Positions 1-5,313 of a stretch of 22,121 bases of DNA are shown here, in pieces (position 1 is the stretch's first letter; every line of letters begins with the position of its first letter). The stretch comes from Teretinema sp964641135 (GTDB lineage: Bacteria > Spirochaetota > Spirochaetia > Treponematales > Treponemataceae). The notes beneath the pieces are model-generated. The model was given only the letters and a program-made list of their open reading frames with translations, was not told where the DNA came from and did no database searches. Where the stretch lies: NCBI GenBank assembly GCA_964641135.1, contig CAZXJV010000047.1:1-22121 (forward strand), given 5' to 3'. The translations under genes and the position numbers were made by a program.

Positions 1-1283
1 TGGACCGAGCGCTGCATGAGGGATTCATCCATATGGTGTCTGCCCTCGCGTCCGGATTCACTGTCCCTCCAGCGCCGGCTTTGAGGAAAGACCCATTGCC
101 AGCCCCACTCGACGCTGCCGGTTGGATATTTGCGCTCCAGGGCCCCCGGCAGCGGCGCCTGTCCCCAGCCCTCGGTACGGTCCCGTTCGTGGATCAGATG
201 CACCCTCGCCAGATGTTCGGTAAGGGGAGGGCACAGCGCTTCGGGCAGCATGGTAAGCCGGTCTTTTGCACCCTTCCCGTTACGGATCAGGATCTCACGC
301 CGTTCAAAATCGATATCCTGCACCCTCAAGCCCAGGCACTCGGAAAGGCGCATCCCTGTGCCGTACATCAGCCGGGCAGCCAGCTGTTTATCCCCGCTTA
401 ACAGCGAAAGGATGCGTTTTACCTCTTCACGGCTCAACACCACCGGCAGGCGCACCGGCTTTTTTGCACGAACCACCTCGCCCAGATCATCTACCGGCCG
501 GCCCTGCACATGCTTGAAAAAAAACAGGATTGCCGCCAAAGCCTGATTCTGGGTGGAGGCACTGACCTGTGCAGCAACCGCCAGGGCACTTAAAAATGCG
601 TTTAACTCCTCCTCGCCCAGCGCCATAGGCGCCTTTGCGGCATTGTACCGCAGAAACCGGGCCAGCCATCCCCGATACGACTGCCTGGTCCGCGCGCTGT
701 AATGCCGGGCTTCAAGAGCCGCACAAAAATCCGCCAGCGCCTGTTTTGCCGCTGCAGTCCCCGGCTCCCGCGGTGCTCCGTTGAGGGCAGTGCGCTGTTC
801 GACAGAAAGCTCCAGTGATCCGGGAGAAGGAGATGATCCAGACGAGGCTCGAGGGTTCCCGCTCTGAACCTTCAGGGCCCCGGGGGACGATCCTTCGCCC
901 CGGCCAACAGCCGCGGATGCAGCCGAGCATGTTCGATTCGGCATGGCCGAAGGTACGGTACATCTTTTATGGATAGTATCTTGCTCCTGCGGTGGCCTAT
1001 TTTGTGCGGTAAATTGCTGATGCTGTCCGTTCAGCGTGTGGTGTGGTCCTGGGGGAAGGTCTTTAAGCCATGCAGACAGAGCAATAGCGGTGGTGTTTTT
1101 TATTGGATGTAGATATTCCTCAAGCAGACGGCGGTTTACTGCTGTATCAGGGATCGTGCAACTGCCATCCCGGGCATCCCAAAAAGAGCCTTTAATTGAG
1201 GTGACAACCTCAAGAATATCGGCAGAGTAGTCAAACTCCAGATGTAGGCGGTTATCAGGAGTACGTACAATTTTTGTAGACAT
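1..1283 (-). CDS. intI: Integron-type tyrosine recombinase IntI, C-terminus off the left edge
   Basis: An unbroken reading frame runs from ATG at 1283 to the left edge (427 codons) with no stop. Integron integrases are tyrosine recombinases that move gene cassettes between attI and attC sites. The core begins near residue 170 with a SAM-like N-domain (around ARHYSARTRQSYRGW). The catalytic box I Arg is R312 in YGTGMRLSE, and the beta-hairpin Lys is K337 in NGKGAKDR. The IntI-specific insert that separates integron integrases from XerC/D is present: LPGALERKYP (about 378-387), then WGWQWVF and RHHM. The HxxR and Tyr boxes lie outside the window. Residues 1-170 are extra compared with the usual 320-340 aa: about 12-58 form a small domain (LEFDYSADILEVVTSIKG..WDA..), followed by a Ser/Pro/Gly-rich linker. 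A modest AAGGA lies 11 nt before the ATG. Class is confident; activity cannot be judged without the C-terminus. Confidence 0.9.
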   Translation of the reverse strand, partial: MSTKIVRTPDNRLHLEFDYSADILEVVTSIKGSFWDARDGSCTIPDTAVNRRLLEEYLHPIKNTTAIALSAWLKDLPPGPHHTLNGQHQQFTAQNRPPQEQDTIHKRCTVPSAMPNRTCSAASAAVGRGEGSSPGALKVQSGNPRASSGSSPSPGSLELSVEQRTALNGAPREPGTAAAKQALADFCAALEARHYSARTRQSYRGWLARFLRYNAAKAPMALGEEELNAFLSALAVAAQVSASTQNQALAAILFFFKHVQGRPVDDLGEVVRAKKPVRLPVVLSREEVKRILSLLSGDKQLAARLMYGTGMRLSECLGLRVQDIDFERREILIRNGKGAKDRLTMLPEALCPPLTEHLARVHLIHERDRTEGWGQAPLPGALERKYPTGSVEWGWQWVFPQSRRWRDSESGREGRHHMDESLMQRSV

Positions 1284-1538
1284 ATCAGTTTATTCCTTAA
1301 AGTACCGGTTGTGATACACATAAGATGTACCAGCAATTGTTAAATATTTCCGGGAAACGTATTGCTGAGGGAGTTGGTGCACCAGTAATCTGGTGGTCTG
1401 GCTCTGCTGAAATGGCTGAAAAGCAACTGGTTTTTTTGTCAAAGAAGAAAATAGCCCTATACGTGAGCTTTATTCATTGATGTGTCCTATGGAGATCAGT
1501 CTGCTAATGCTATCGAAACAAGAATGTGTAAAGTTTGC

Positions 1539-1567
1539 TTGACATGTGGTGTTTGCGATGCTATAGT
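1539..1567 (+). promoter_or_regulatory. Strong sigma70-type promoter for the HTH/membrane operon
   Basis: TTGACA at 1539-1544 and TATAGT at 1562-1567 are separated by exactly 17 nt. The -35 matches the consensus fully and the -10 matches 5 of 6 positions. Transcription would start near 1574, inside the palindrome at 1572-1587, leaving a leader of about 175 nt before the HTH start codon. Confidence 0.75.
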
Positions 1568-1571
1568 TAAG

Positions 1572-1587
1572 GTAAAGCTAGCTTTAC
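1572..1587. promoter_or_regulatory. Perfect 16-bp palindromic operator
   Basis: GTAAAGCTAGCTTTAC is a perfect 16-bp inverted repeat lying 4 bp after the -10 box, over the expected transcription start. A dimeric repressor bound here would block initiation. The nearest candidate is the HTH protein encoded at 1751, so autoregulation is the simplest inference. The binding protein is not shown by the sequence. Confidence 0.6.
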
Positions 1588-1613
1588 ATTTTGGCTTCGG
1601 TACCGGTGGCGCC

Positions 1614-1655
1614 ATGGGCTATCTGAGCTGGAGCTGGAGCTGGAGCTGGAGCTGA
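1614..1655 (+). CDS. Possible Trp-rich leader peptide (13 aa)
   Basis: ATG at 1614 opens a 13-codon frame encoding MGYLSWSWSWSWS and closing with TGA at 1653. Four of its codons are Trp. It lies in the leader of the HTH operon, between the promoter and the structural genes, where attenuation peptides sit. GGTGG 4 nt before the ATG is only a weak ribosome site. The Ser-Trp pattern follows automatically from the GAGCTG repeat in this frame, so coincidence is quite possible. The AGCTGG units can pair with CCAGCT at 1709-1714. Confidence 0.3.
   Translation: MGYLSWSWSWSWS
1625..1654. repeat. (GAGCTG)x5 hexanucleotide tandem repeat
   Basis: Five perfect tandem copies of the 6-bp unit GAGCTG lie in the 5' leader of the HTH operon. 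Short perfect repeats of this kind are prone to slippage, so copy number may differ between strains. A change of one unit would keep the frame of the small ORF at 1614 but change its Trp count. Confidence 0.9.
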
Positions 1656-1750
1656 GCGTGAGTAACCTGTGTGTATCGCTGATAATAAAGGCTTGATAGT
1701 CATTGTTACCAGCTAAAAAAATGTCAGGTTAAACAAGGGAGGTACACAGG

Positions 1751-1951
1751 ATGGAGAACCGCATACGGGAGCTTCGGGAAAAGGCCTCGATGACACAGGA
1801 TGATCTTGCCCGCTGCCTTGATGTGTCCCGGCAGACGGTGATATCGCTTGAAAAGGGGCGGTATGACCCGTCGATCAAACTGGCCTTCAGGATAGCCCGG
1901 CAGTTTAATCTGCCGATCGAAACCATTTTTGAGTATTCCGGGGAGGAATAA
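1751..1951 (+). CDS. Small XRE-type HTH transcriptional regulator (66 aa)
   Basis: This is a 66-aa protein made almost entirely of one lambda-repressor-like HTH. The sequence RELREKASMTQDDLARCLDV forms helices 1-2 and SRQTVISLEKGRYDPS holds the recognition helix. The C-terminal LPIETIFEY is typical of the short regulators that sit next to small membrane proteins. AAGGGAGG ends 8 nt before the ATG, a strong ribosome site. The stop codon is followed within 2 nt by the start of the membrane protein gene, so the two are surely co-transcribed. The perfect palindrome over the promoter is a likely target. No ligand-binding domain is present, so the signal may come through the partner protein. Confidence 0.88.
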   Translation: MENRIRELREKASMTQDDLARCLDVSRQTVISLEKGRYDPSIKLAFRIARQFNLPIETIFEYSGEE

Positions 1952-1952
1952 T

Positions 1953-2366
1953 ATGAAGAAACTTTTAAACATACCGATTGATATCAGAATCCTTATAGCT
2001 AAACTGCTTGCCGGCTCGCTTGTTGTGGGTGTTTCAGCCGCGGCAGGAGTACCACAGCCGGTGCTGAATGGGATGCTGTACGGCTTTATTGCTGCGTTCA
2101 CCTTTTTTACTGTTCAGGTTATTGTGCGCCGCGTCCGGAAACAGCGGCTGTACGGCAAATATGATGAGCGCGAAGATTTGATCTGGTACCGCAGTTCTTA
2201 TCGTACCCTGCTTGTTGTGATTCTGCTGCTTTATGTGCACATTGTTGCGGCCTTTACAGTGCCGCAGGTAATGAAGTTCCCGCCGGTGTTCAGTTCTGTG
2301 ATACTGCTGGGGCTTATTGGTATCAGTATAGTGGTGTTCCAGCTCATTGAACGACGGCGCACCTGA
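1953..2366 (+). CDS. Small four-helix membrane protein paired with the HTH regulator
   Basis: This 137-aa protein has four predicted membrane spans (about 12-32, 37-58, 84-104 and 112-132). A basic cytoplasmic loop (RRVRKQRLYGKYDERED) lies between spans 2 and 3. The DERED motif in that loop recurs in small membrane proteins encoded beside short HTH regulators; the function of such pairs is generally unknown. I chose ATG 1953 over the upstream ATG at 1929 because GGGGAGG (1940-1946) lies just before it and because 1929 is inside the HTH gene. The stop codon is immediately followed by a REP-like arm (2363-2388). Confidence 0.75.
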   Translation: MKKLLNIPIDIRILIAKLLAGSLVVGVSAAAGVPQPVLNGMLYGFIAAFTFFTVQVIVRRVRKQRLYGKYDEREDLIWYRSSYRTLLVVILLLYVHIVAAFTVPQVMKFPPVFSSVILLGLIGISIVVFQLIERRRT

Positions 2367-2388
2367 TTAGCAGGCCGCTGACAAACGT
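2363..2388 (+). repeat. REP-like arm R1
   Basis: CTGATTAGCAGGCCGC followed by TGACAAACGT overlaps the stop codon of the membrane protein gene. It matches 4468-4493 at 25 of 26 positions and is related to arms at 5292, 4501, 18942 and 18972. The matching opposite arm is missing here. It runs into GTTAAGC (2387-2393), which fits the GTTRRRY core of integron recombination sites, but the same arm occurs outside any integron context. Confidence 0.75.
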
Positions 2389-2541
2389 TAAGCCGATTGT
2401 GCAGGGGTGCGTGCAAGGGCGCTTTCGGGCCGGCAGAGAGCGTCTTTGAGTTGTCCTGTTATCAAAAAACGTGGCTCGTTCACATTTACCAACAAAATTG
2501 ATAGCAGTCCATGTATACTAAATAAAAAAAAAGGAGGCGGT
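2367..2541. other. Intergenic leader of the lipocalin-like gene
   Basis: 175 bp without a gene. A -10-like TATACT lies at 2514-2519, but no good -35 is seen at normal spacing. A run of A residues leads into a strong ribosome site (AAGGAGG, 2531-2537). Confidence 0.4.
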
Positions 2542-3504
2542 ATGGAACTGGAGCCACGGCAGGTGCTGTTGAAACAGCGGTGGAACCCTTTTACGGGGGG
2601 ACGGGACAAGGAATGGTGGTACACGGGGATCAGCGATGAGACGAACGGTGTGTACATCGGGTTTTCTGTTATCAGGGTAAAGTTTATTGACTCGATCAGT
2701 GTGACGGTGTTTGATCCTGCGGCGGGTAAGCCGGTACATGCGGGGTGGAAGGGCTTTTTGAAGCCTGAAAACCCGCCGAATCAGCTCAGCCTGAAGGCGA
2801 AAGGGCGGAATTTTGTTTTTTCGTATACGGGCAGTGAGGAGGATGGCTGGAATTTCGAGCTGGATTCACCGGATATAACAGCCCGCCTGCGGATTGAGCC
2901 CGAGCTGCCTCATTTTACCAAGTTTGACAACTTTTTTGTTGATGATTACATGCTGATTCACTGGTTTGGCAACCGGGCGAAGGGGACTGTTTCTTCGGCT
3001 GGCCGTACCTATAGCGTGAATGATGGTCGGGGGTATCTGGATCATTGTGCCGGAACGGTGCCTGGAAAAACCAAATGGCACTGGATTGCGGTTCAGAATG
3101 AGCGCTGTTCTCTTGCGTCTTTGATGAATTACGGGGTCTATCCGCAGTGTTACACACAGGCATATCTGCCGGCTCAGGGTGCGGTTTCGGGACCCGGCGC
3201 GGACAAGGATCCTTCACCCTTTAACCGCTGGATCAGGCTTGATCAGGATGTGTCGTTTGAGTGTTACCATGAGGACCGTTTTAACCGGCATTGGCGTATT
3301 ACCAGTCCGGATATGCATCTGAAGATGATCATTGTTCAAAGTGATCTGGAGCGTGAGCGGATTCCGCCCCTGATTCCCTTTTTGGTCAAGCTTGACCACT
3401 GGCATTGTTCGGTTACAGTTGCCGGTCATATCAGGGTGGACGGTGTCTGGATTGAAACTGGTGTGATGCACGGTGTCTTTGAGGAGCATTTCGGAAACTG
3501 GTAG
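2542..3504 (+). CDS. Lipocalin-like protein, AttH/CrtC-type fold (tentative)
   Basis: This 320-aa soluble protein starts at ATG 2542, 4 nt after AAGGAGG; an upstream in-frame start at 2407 has no ribosome site. DKEWWYTG (about 22-29) near the N-terminus resembles the EWWYYTG signature of AttH/hydroxyneurosporene-synthase (CrtC)-like proteins, which are pairs of lipocalin-type beta-barrels. Further support is the beta-rich pattern, a central Y-L-D-H-C-A-G stretch with K-W-H-W-I, and a C-terminal EEHFGNW. Family members include hydratases of carotenoid-like lipids and many uncharacterised proteins. No signal peptide is visible. No carotenoid gene lies nearby, so a specific reaction should not be assigned. 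A four-copy operator-like array follows the stop codon. Confidence 0.55.
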   Translation: MELEPRQVLLKQRWNPFTGGRDKEWWYTGISDETNGVYIGFSVIRVKFIDSISVTVFDPAAGKPVHAGWKGFLKPENPPNQLSLKAKGRNFVFSYTGSEEDGWNFELDSPDITARLRIEPELPHFTKFDNFFVDDYMLIHWFGNRAKGTVSSAGRTYSVNDGRGYLDHCAGTVPGKTKWHWIAVQNERCSLASLMNYGVYPQCYTQAYLPAQGAVSGPGADKDPSPFNRWIRLDQDVSFECYHEDRFNRHWRITSPDMHLKMIIVQSDLERERIPPLIPFLVKLDHWHCSVTVAGHIRVDGVWIETGVMHGVFEEHFGNW

Positions 3505-3511
3505 GGAGGTC

Positions 3512-3639
3512 GTATACCGACCGGTAGGTAAGGGCAAGGGTTGCGCTGTATACCGACCGGTAGGTAGGCTTGTGGTTGCGCTGTATACCGACCGGTAGGT
3601 AGGTCCACCGTTGTATCAATATACCAACCGGTAGATATA
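3512..3639 (+). repeat. Array of four phased CCGGTAGGT dyad elements
   Basis: GTATACCGACCGGTAGGTA occurs at 3512-3530, 3548-3566 and 3583-3601. A diverged copy, TATACCAACCGGTAGATATA, lies at 3620-3639. The dyad centres are 36, 35 and 36 bp apart. Spacers 1 and 2 end alike (GGTTGCGCT), showing partial tandem duplication of a 36-bp unit. Each element is an imperfect palindrome centred on ACCGGT, as expected for a dimeric regulator such as a TetR-type repressor; that family assignment is inference. Two more copies lie at 4406-4464. Confidence 0.8.
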
Positions 3640-3692
3640 CGTCCTGCGAATACGAACCTGCAGGTTTCAAACGTATAATAACGAATGAAGGT

Positions 3693-3722
3693 GACCTCTA
3701 AAAACTGAAGTTTTTAGAGGTC
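3693..3722. terminator. Perfect hairpin 1, possible bidirectional terminator
   Basis: GACCTCTAAAAACT (3693-3706) and its exact reverse complement (3709-3722) enclose a 2-nt loop. The stem itself carries A5/T5 runs, but no T tract follows on either strand. It shares its left half with the hairpin after the CBM48 gene (6931-6965). Confidence 0.5.
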
Positions 3723-3748
3723 TACCAAAAAAAACGCAAGCAATCGCA

Positions 3749-3787
3749 GAGCCAATTTCAAAAGAAACCGACTTTTGAAATTGGCTC
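3749..3787. repeat. Perfect hairpin 2 (16-bp arms)
   Basis: GAGCCAATTTCAAAAG (3749-3764) and its exact reverse complement (3772-3787) enclose a 7-nt loop. No T tract follows, so its role (terminator, mRNA end protection, cruciform) is open. Confidence 0.6.
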
Positions 3788-3807
3788 AATAATGTAAGGA
3801 TTTGCAA

Positions 3808-3846
3808 GGGCAGCTCGGAAAACCAATATAGTTTTTTGAGCTGCCC
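3808..3846. terminator. Hairpin 3 after the FMN-binding gene
   Basis: GGGCAGCTC (3808-3816) pairs with GAGCTGCCC (3838-3846). An inner AAAAC/GTTTT extends the stem across a short mismatch. It begins 9 nt past the stop codon of the minus-strand FMN-binding gene and is its most likely terminator, though without a terminal T run. Confidence 0.5.
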
Positions 3847-3855
3847 TGAAGTCTG

Positions 3856-4293
3856 TCAGTAGCTGTACACGCCGCGGTTAAGGCCATCTCGTACAGCCGA
3901 GATTACTTTTCCGGCGCGGAGGGTGGCACCCGAGAAGGCGTCAACGTTTTCAGTTACGATTGATCCGCTCTGGTAGAGATCTTTCAGGCTTGTGCGGATG
4001 TCTTTTCCGACAAGGTAATCCAGGAGCTGCTGGTATTGTCCCCTCATTCCCTGTATTAAGGGATCTTCGCTTGTTCGGTAGTTAATCCGGCCGTATTCCA
4101 GGTGACGGAAACCAGCTTTTGTGACAACATTATCCTTGAGTGTGAATTCTACCCCAACCTGCTGCACGTTATTATCTATGAAGACTCCCCGGTATGTACC
4201 GTCTTCGTAAGATGCCTGAGCCGGTTTGGCAGTGCAGGACACAGCAACAAAAAGTGCAGTTATCAGCAAGGCGGTTATAGTAAACGTGCGCAT
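3856..4293 (-). CDS. FMN-binding domain lipoprotein
   Basis: This 145-aa protein has an N-terminal signal (MRTFTITALLITALFVAVSC) with a putative lipid-modified C20. The lipobox AVSC lacks the usual Leu at -3, as is common in spirochaetes. Residues about 30-143 form an FMN_bind domain like those of RnfG/NqrC. DAFSGAT (118-124) matches the site where ApbE attaches FMN to a Thr by a phosphoester, making T124 the likely acceptor. It would sit on the outer face of the inner membrane and carry single electrons; its partners are not encoded nearby. An apbE gene lies at 9585-10742. GGAGG lies 6 nt before the ATG. The gene is flanked on both sides by copies of the CCGGTAGGT dyad, suggesting control by that system. 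Confidence 0.8.
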   Translation of the reverse strand: MRTFTITALLITALFVAVSCTAKPAQASYEDGTYRGVFIDNNVQQVGVEFTLKDNVVTKAGFRHLEYGRINYRTSEDPLIQGMRGQYQQLLDYLVGKDIRTSLKDLYQSGSIVTENVDAFSGATLRAGKVISAVRDGLNRGVYSY

Positions 4294-4405
4294 AAAAAAC
4301 CTCCGAAATATGTAAGCTATGGTTAACCGTATCTCATGATAATTGATTATGCAAGAGGGTGTGTGTTTTCCATGGACAGGTATGAGTGTTTATCCCGGAT
4401 CGTGT

Positions 4406-4464
4406 TATACCTACCGGTATGTATATAAAAACCTGTGCGTTGCGATACATACCGGTAGGTATAC
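4406..4464. promoter_or_regulatory. Inverted pair of CCGGTAGGT operator-like dyads
   Basis: TATACCTACCGGTATGTATA (4406-4425) and ATACATACCGGTAGGTATAC (4445-4464) are nearly exact reverse complements of each other, with centres 38 bp apart. The outward edges contain -10-like hexamers: TATACT (4460-4465, plus strand) and TATAAC (4410-4405, minus strand). Bound repressor would cover both. No good -35 is seen for either, so the promoter role is inferred. Confidence 0.6.
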
Positions 4465-4467
4465 TGT

Positions 4468-4520
4468 CTGATTAGCAGGCCGCAGACAAACGTGACTGTC
4501 TTTGTCATCAGCCTGTCAGC
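4468..4520. repeat. REP-like inverted pair R2
   Basis: The left arm (4468-4493) matches R1 at 25 of 26 positions. The right arm TTTGTCATCAGCCTGTCAGC (4501-4520) is in reverse orientation and matches 18972-18991 at 19 of 20 positions. The two arms form an imperfect hairpin around a short loop. Confidence 0.75.
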
Positions 4521-4576
4521 TTATATATCCCCGTGGTATCCACATCCTGCCAGGGTATACATCAAACCTCGACATG

Positions 4577-4605
4577 TTGAGAAAAACCTCATTTTTTGTT
4601 ACTGT
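4577..4605 (+). promoter_or_regulatory. Possible thrH promoter
   Basis: TTGAGA (4577-4582) and TACTGT (4600-4605) are 17 nt apart, and TGT directly before the -10 gives an extended -10. A 15-bp palindrome (4609-4623) covers the expected start point and could be an operator. Confidence 0.4.
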
Positions 4606-4644
4606 CCTTTTACCCGGGGTAAAGCCCCTGCCAAGGAGAAGCGG

Positions 4645-5250
4645 ATGCATCTTGTTTGCCTGGATCTTGAAGGAGTACTGGTACCTGAAATCTGGATCGA
4701 GTTTTCCCGTGCAACGGGTATCTCCGAACTCACCCGAACAACCCGTGATGAACCTGATTACAGCAAGCTGATGCGTTTCCGGATGGATATCCTTGATCGC
4801 AATGGCCTGAAGCTTCCTGACATACAGAAGGTTATCGGCGGCATGGATCCCCTGCCGGGTGCCCTGGAATTCCTTGATGAGCTTCGTTCTTTAACCCAGG
4901 TAGTCATTCTTTCCGATACCTTCAGCCAGTTTGCCCAGCCCCTGATGCGAAAACTTGCCTGGCCGACCCTGTTTTGCAACACCCTGGAAATCGATACTGC
5001 CGGCCGTATAACCGGTTTCCGGTTGCGCCAGAACGACGGCAAGCGTACAGCCGTTGATGCCTTTCATTCCATGAACATGAAAATTCTTGCTGCAGGCGAT
5101 TCATTCAATGACTTGTCAATGATTCGCGCTGCTGACTCAGGAGTACTGTTCCGCTCCCCGCAGGCGATTCGTGATGCGAACGCTGATTTGCCCGCAGTCG
5201 AGCAGTATGCCGACCTTCTTTCGCAGGTAAAAACCTTTTTGACGCGGTAA
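4645..5250 (+). CDS. thrH: Bifunctional phosphoserine phosphatase/homoserine phosphotransferase ThrH
   Basis: This 201-aa HAD-superfamily enzyme is close in length and motifs to ThrH of Pseudomonas. ThrH removes phosphate from phosphoserine and can pass it to homoserine, linking serine and threonine synthesis. Motif I is DLEG (7-10) with D7 as nucleophile; Glu replaces the usual second Asp, which is characteristic of ThrH and distinguishes it from SerB. Motif II Ser is in ILSDTF (S90), the motif III Lys is K133 in QNDGKR, and motif IV is GDSFND (151-156). I chose ATG 4645 because AAGGAG lies 6 nt upstream and the family starts there; a longer frame from 4492 would cross the REP repeat. It converges with metK. 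Confidence 0.92.
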   Translation: MHLVCLDLEGVLVPEIWIEFSRATGISELTRTTRDEPDYSKLMRFRMDILDRNGLKLPDIQKVIGGMDPLPGALEFLDELRSLTQVVILSDTFSQFAQPLMRKLAWPTLFCNTLEIDTAGRITGFRLRQNDGKRTAVDAFHSMNMKILAAGDSFNDLSMIRAADSGVLFRSPQAIRDANADLPAVEQYADLLSQVKTFLTR

Positions 5251-5268
5251 AAACTGATTAAACCTGTT

Positions 5269-5290
5269 CGCTGGGTGTTTGCGCCCAGCG
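5269..5290. terminator. Hairpin between thrH and metK
   Basis: CGCTGGG (5269-5275) pairs with CCCAGCG (5284-5290) across an 8-nt loop. It sits between convergent genes and may end both transcripts, although no long T run follows. Confidence 0.55.
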
Positions 5291-5291
5291 A

Positions 5292-5313
5292 GTTTGTCAG
5301 TACCCTGCTAATC
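5292..5313 (-). repeat. REP-like arm R3
   Basis: Read on the minus strand this is GATTAGCAGGGTACTGACAA followed by AC, closely matching R1 and R2. It contains the metK stop codon (TAG at 5310-5308). No opposite arm is present. Confidence 0.65.

Larger units (their letters stand above)
1284..1750. other. Intergenic region between intI and the HTH gene
   Basis: No convincing gene is present. A 52-codon plus frame (1325-1483) has no ribosome site and no recognisable motif; it could be a decayed fragment. The stretch holds a strong promoter (1539-1567), a palindrome (1572-1587), a hexanucleotide repeat within a tiny Trp-rich ORF (1614-1655), and two GTTRRRY-type sequences (GTTAAAT at 1339, GTTAAAC at 1728). 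In ordinary integrons attI lies on this side of intI, so an attI site may be here, but no attI was recognised. Confidence 0.5.
3505..3855. other. Gene-free convergent spacer with operator array and three hairpins
   Basis: About 350 bp lie between the 3' ends of the lipocalin-like and FMN-binding genes. The stretch is filled by four phased dyads (3512-3639) and then three perfect hairpins of unrelated sequence (3693-3722, 3749-3787, 3808-3846). Minus-strand ORFs here are artefacts of the repeats. Confidence 0.8.
4294..4644. other. Divergent intergenic region between FMN-binding gene and thrH
   Basis: No gene is seen. The stretch contains an inverted pair of CCGGTAGGT dyads (4406-4464), a REP-like inverted pair (4468-4520), a possible thrH promoter (4577-4605) and a palindrome TTTACCCGGGGTAAA (4609-4623) just after it. 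Confidence 0.7.

Noticed and set aside
33..963. Several open frames on both strands
   Set aside because: They are shadows of the continuous minus-strand IntI frame, which has clear family motifs.
1325..1483. 52-codon plus ORF beside intI
   Set aside because: No ribosome site, no recognisable motif, and too short; perhaps a decayed fragment, but not supportable as a gene.
3512..3639. CRISPR array
   Set aside because: Repeats are only 19-20 bp and palindromic, spacers are 16-18 bp and partly alike, and no cas gene is present; operator-like dyads fit better.
3431..3670. Minus-strand ORF with repeated YLPVG-type peptide
   Set aside because: The peptide repeats come directly from the DNA operator repeats, and there is no ribosome site.
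4468..4520. attC site of an integron
   Set aside because: It has no GTTRRRY core (GTGACTG instead), and the same arms occur near metK and DUF2804, far from the integrase; a REP-like family explains it better.
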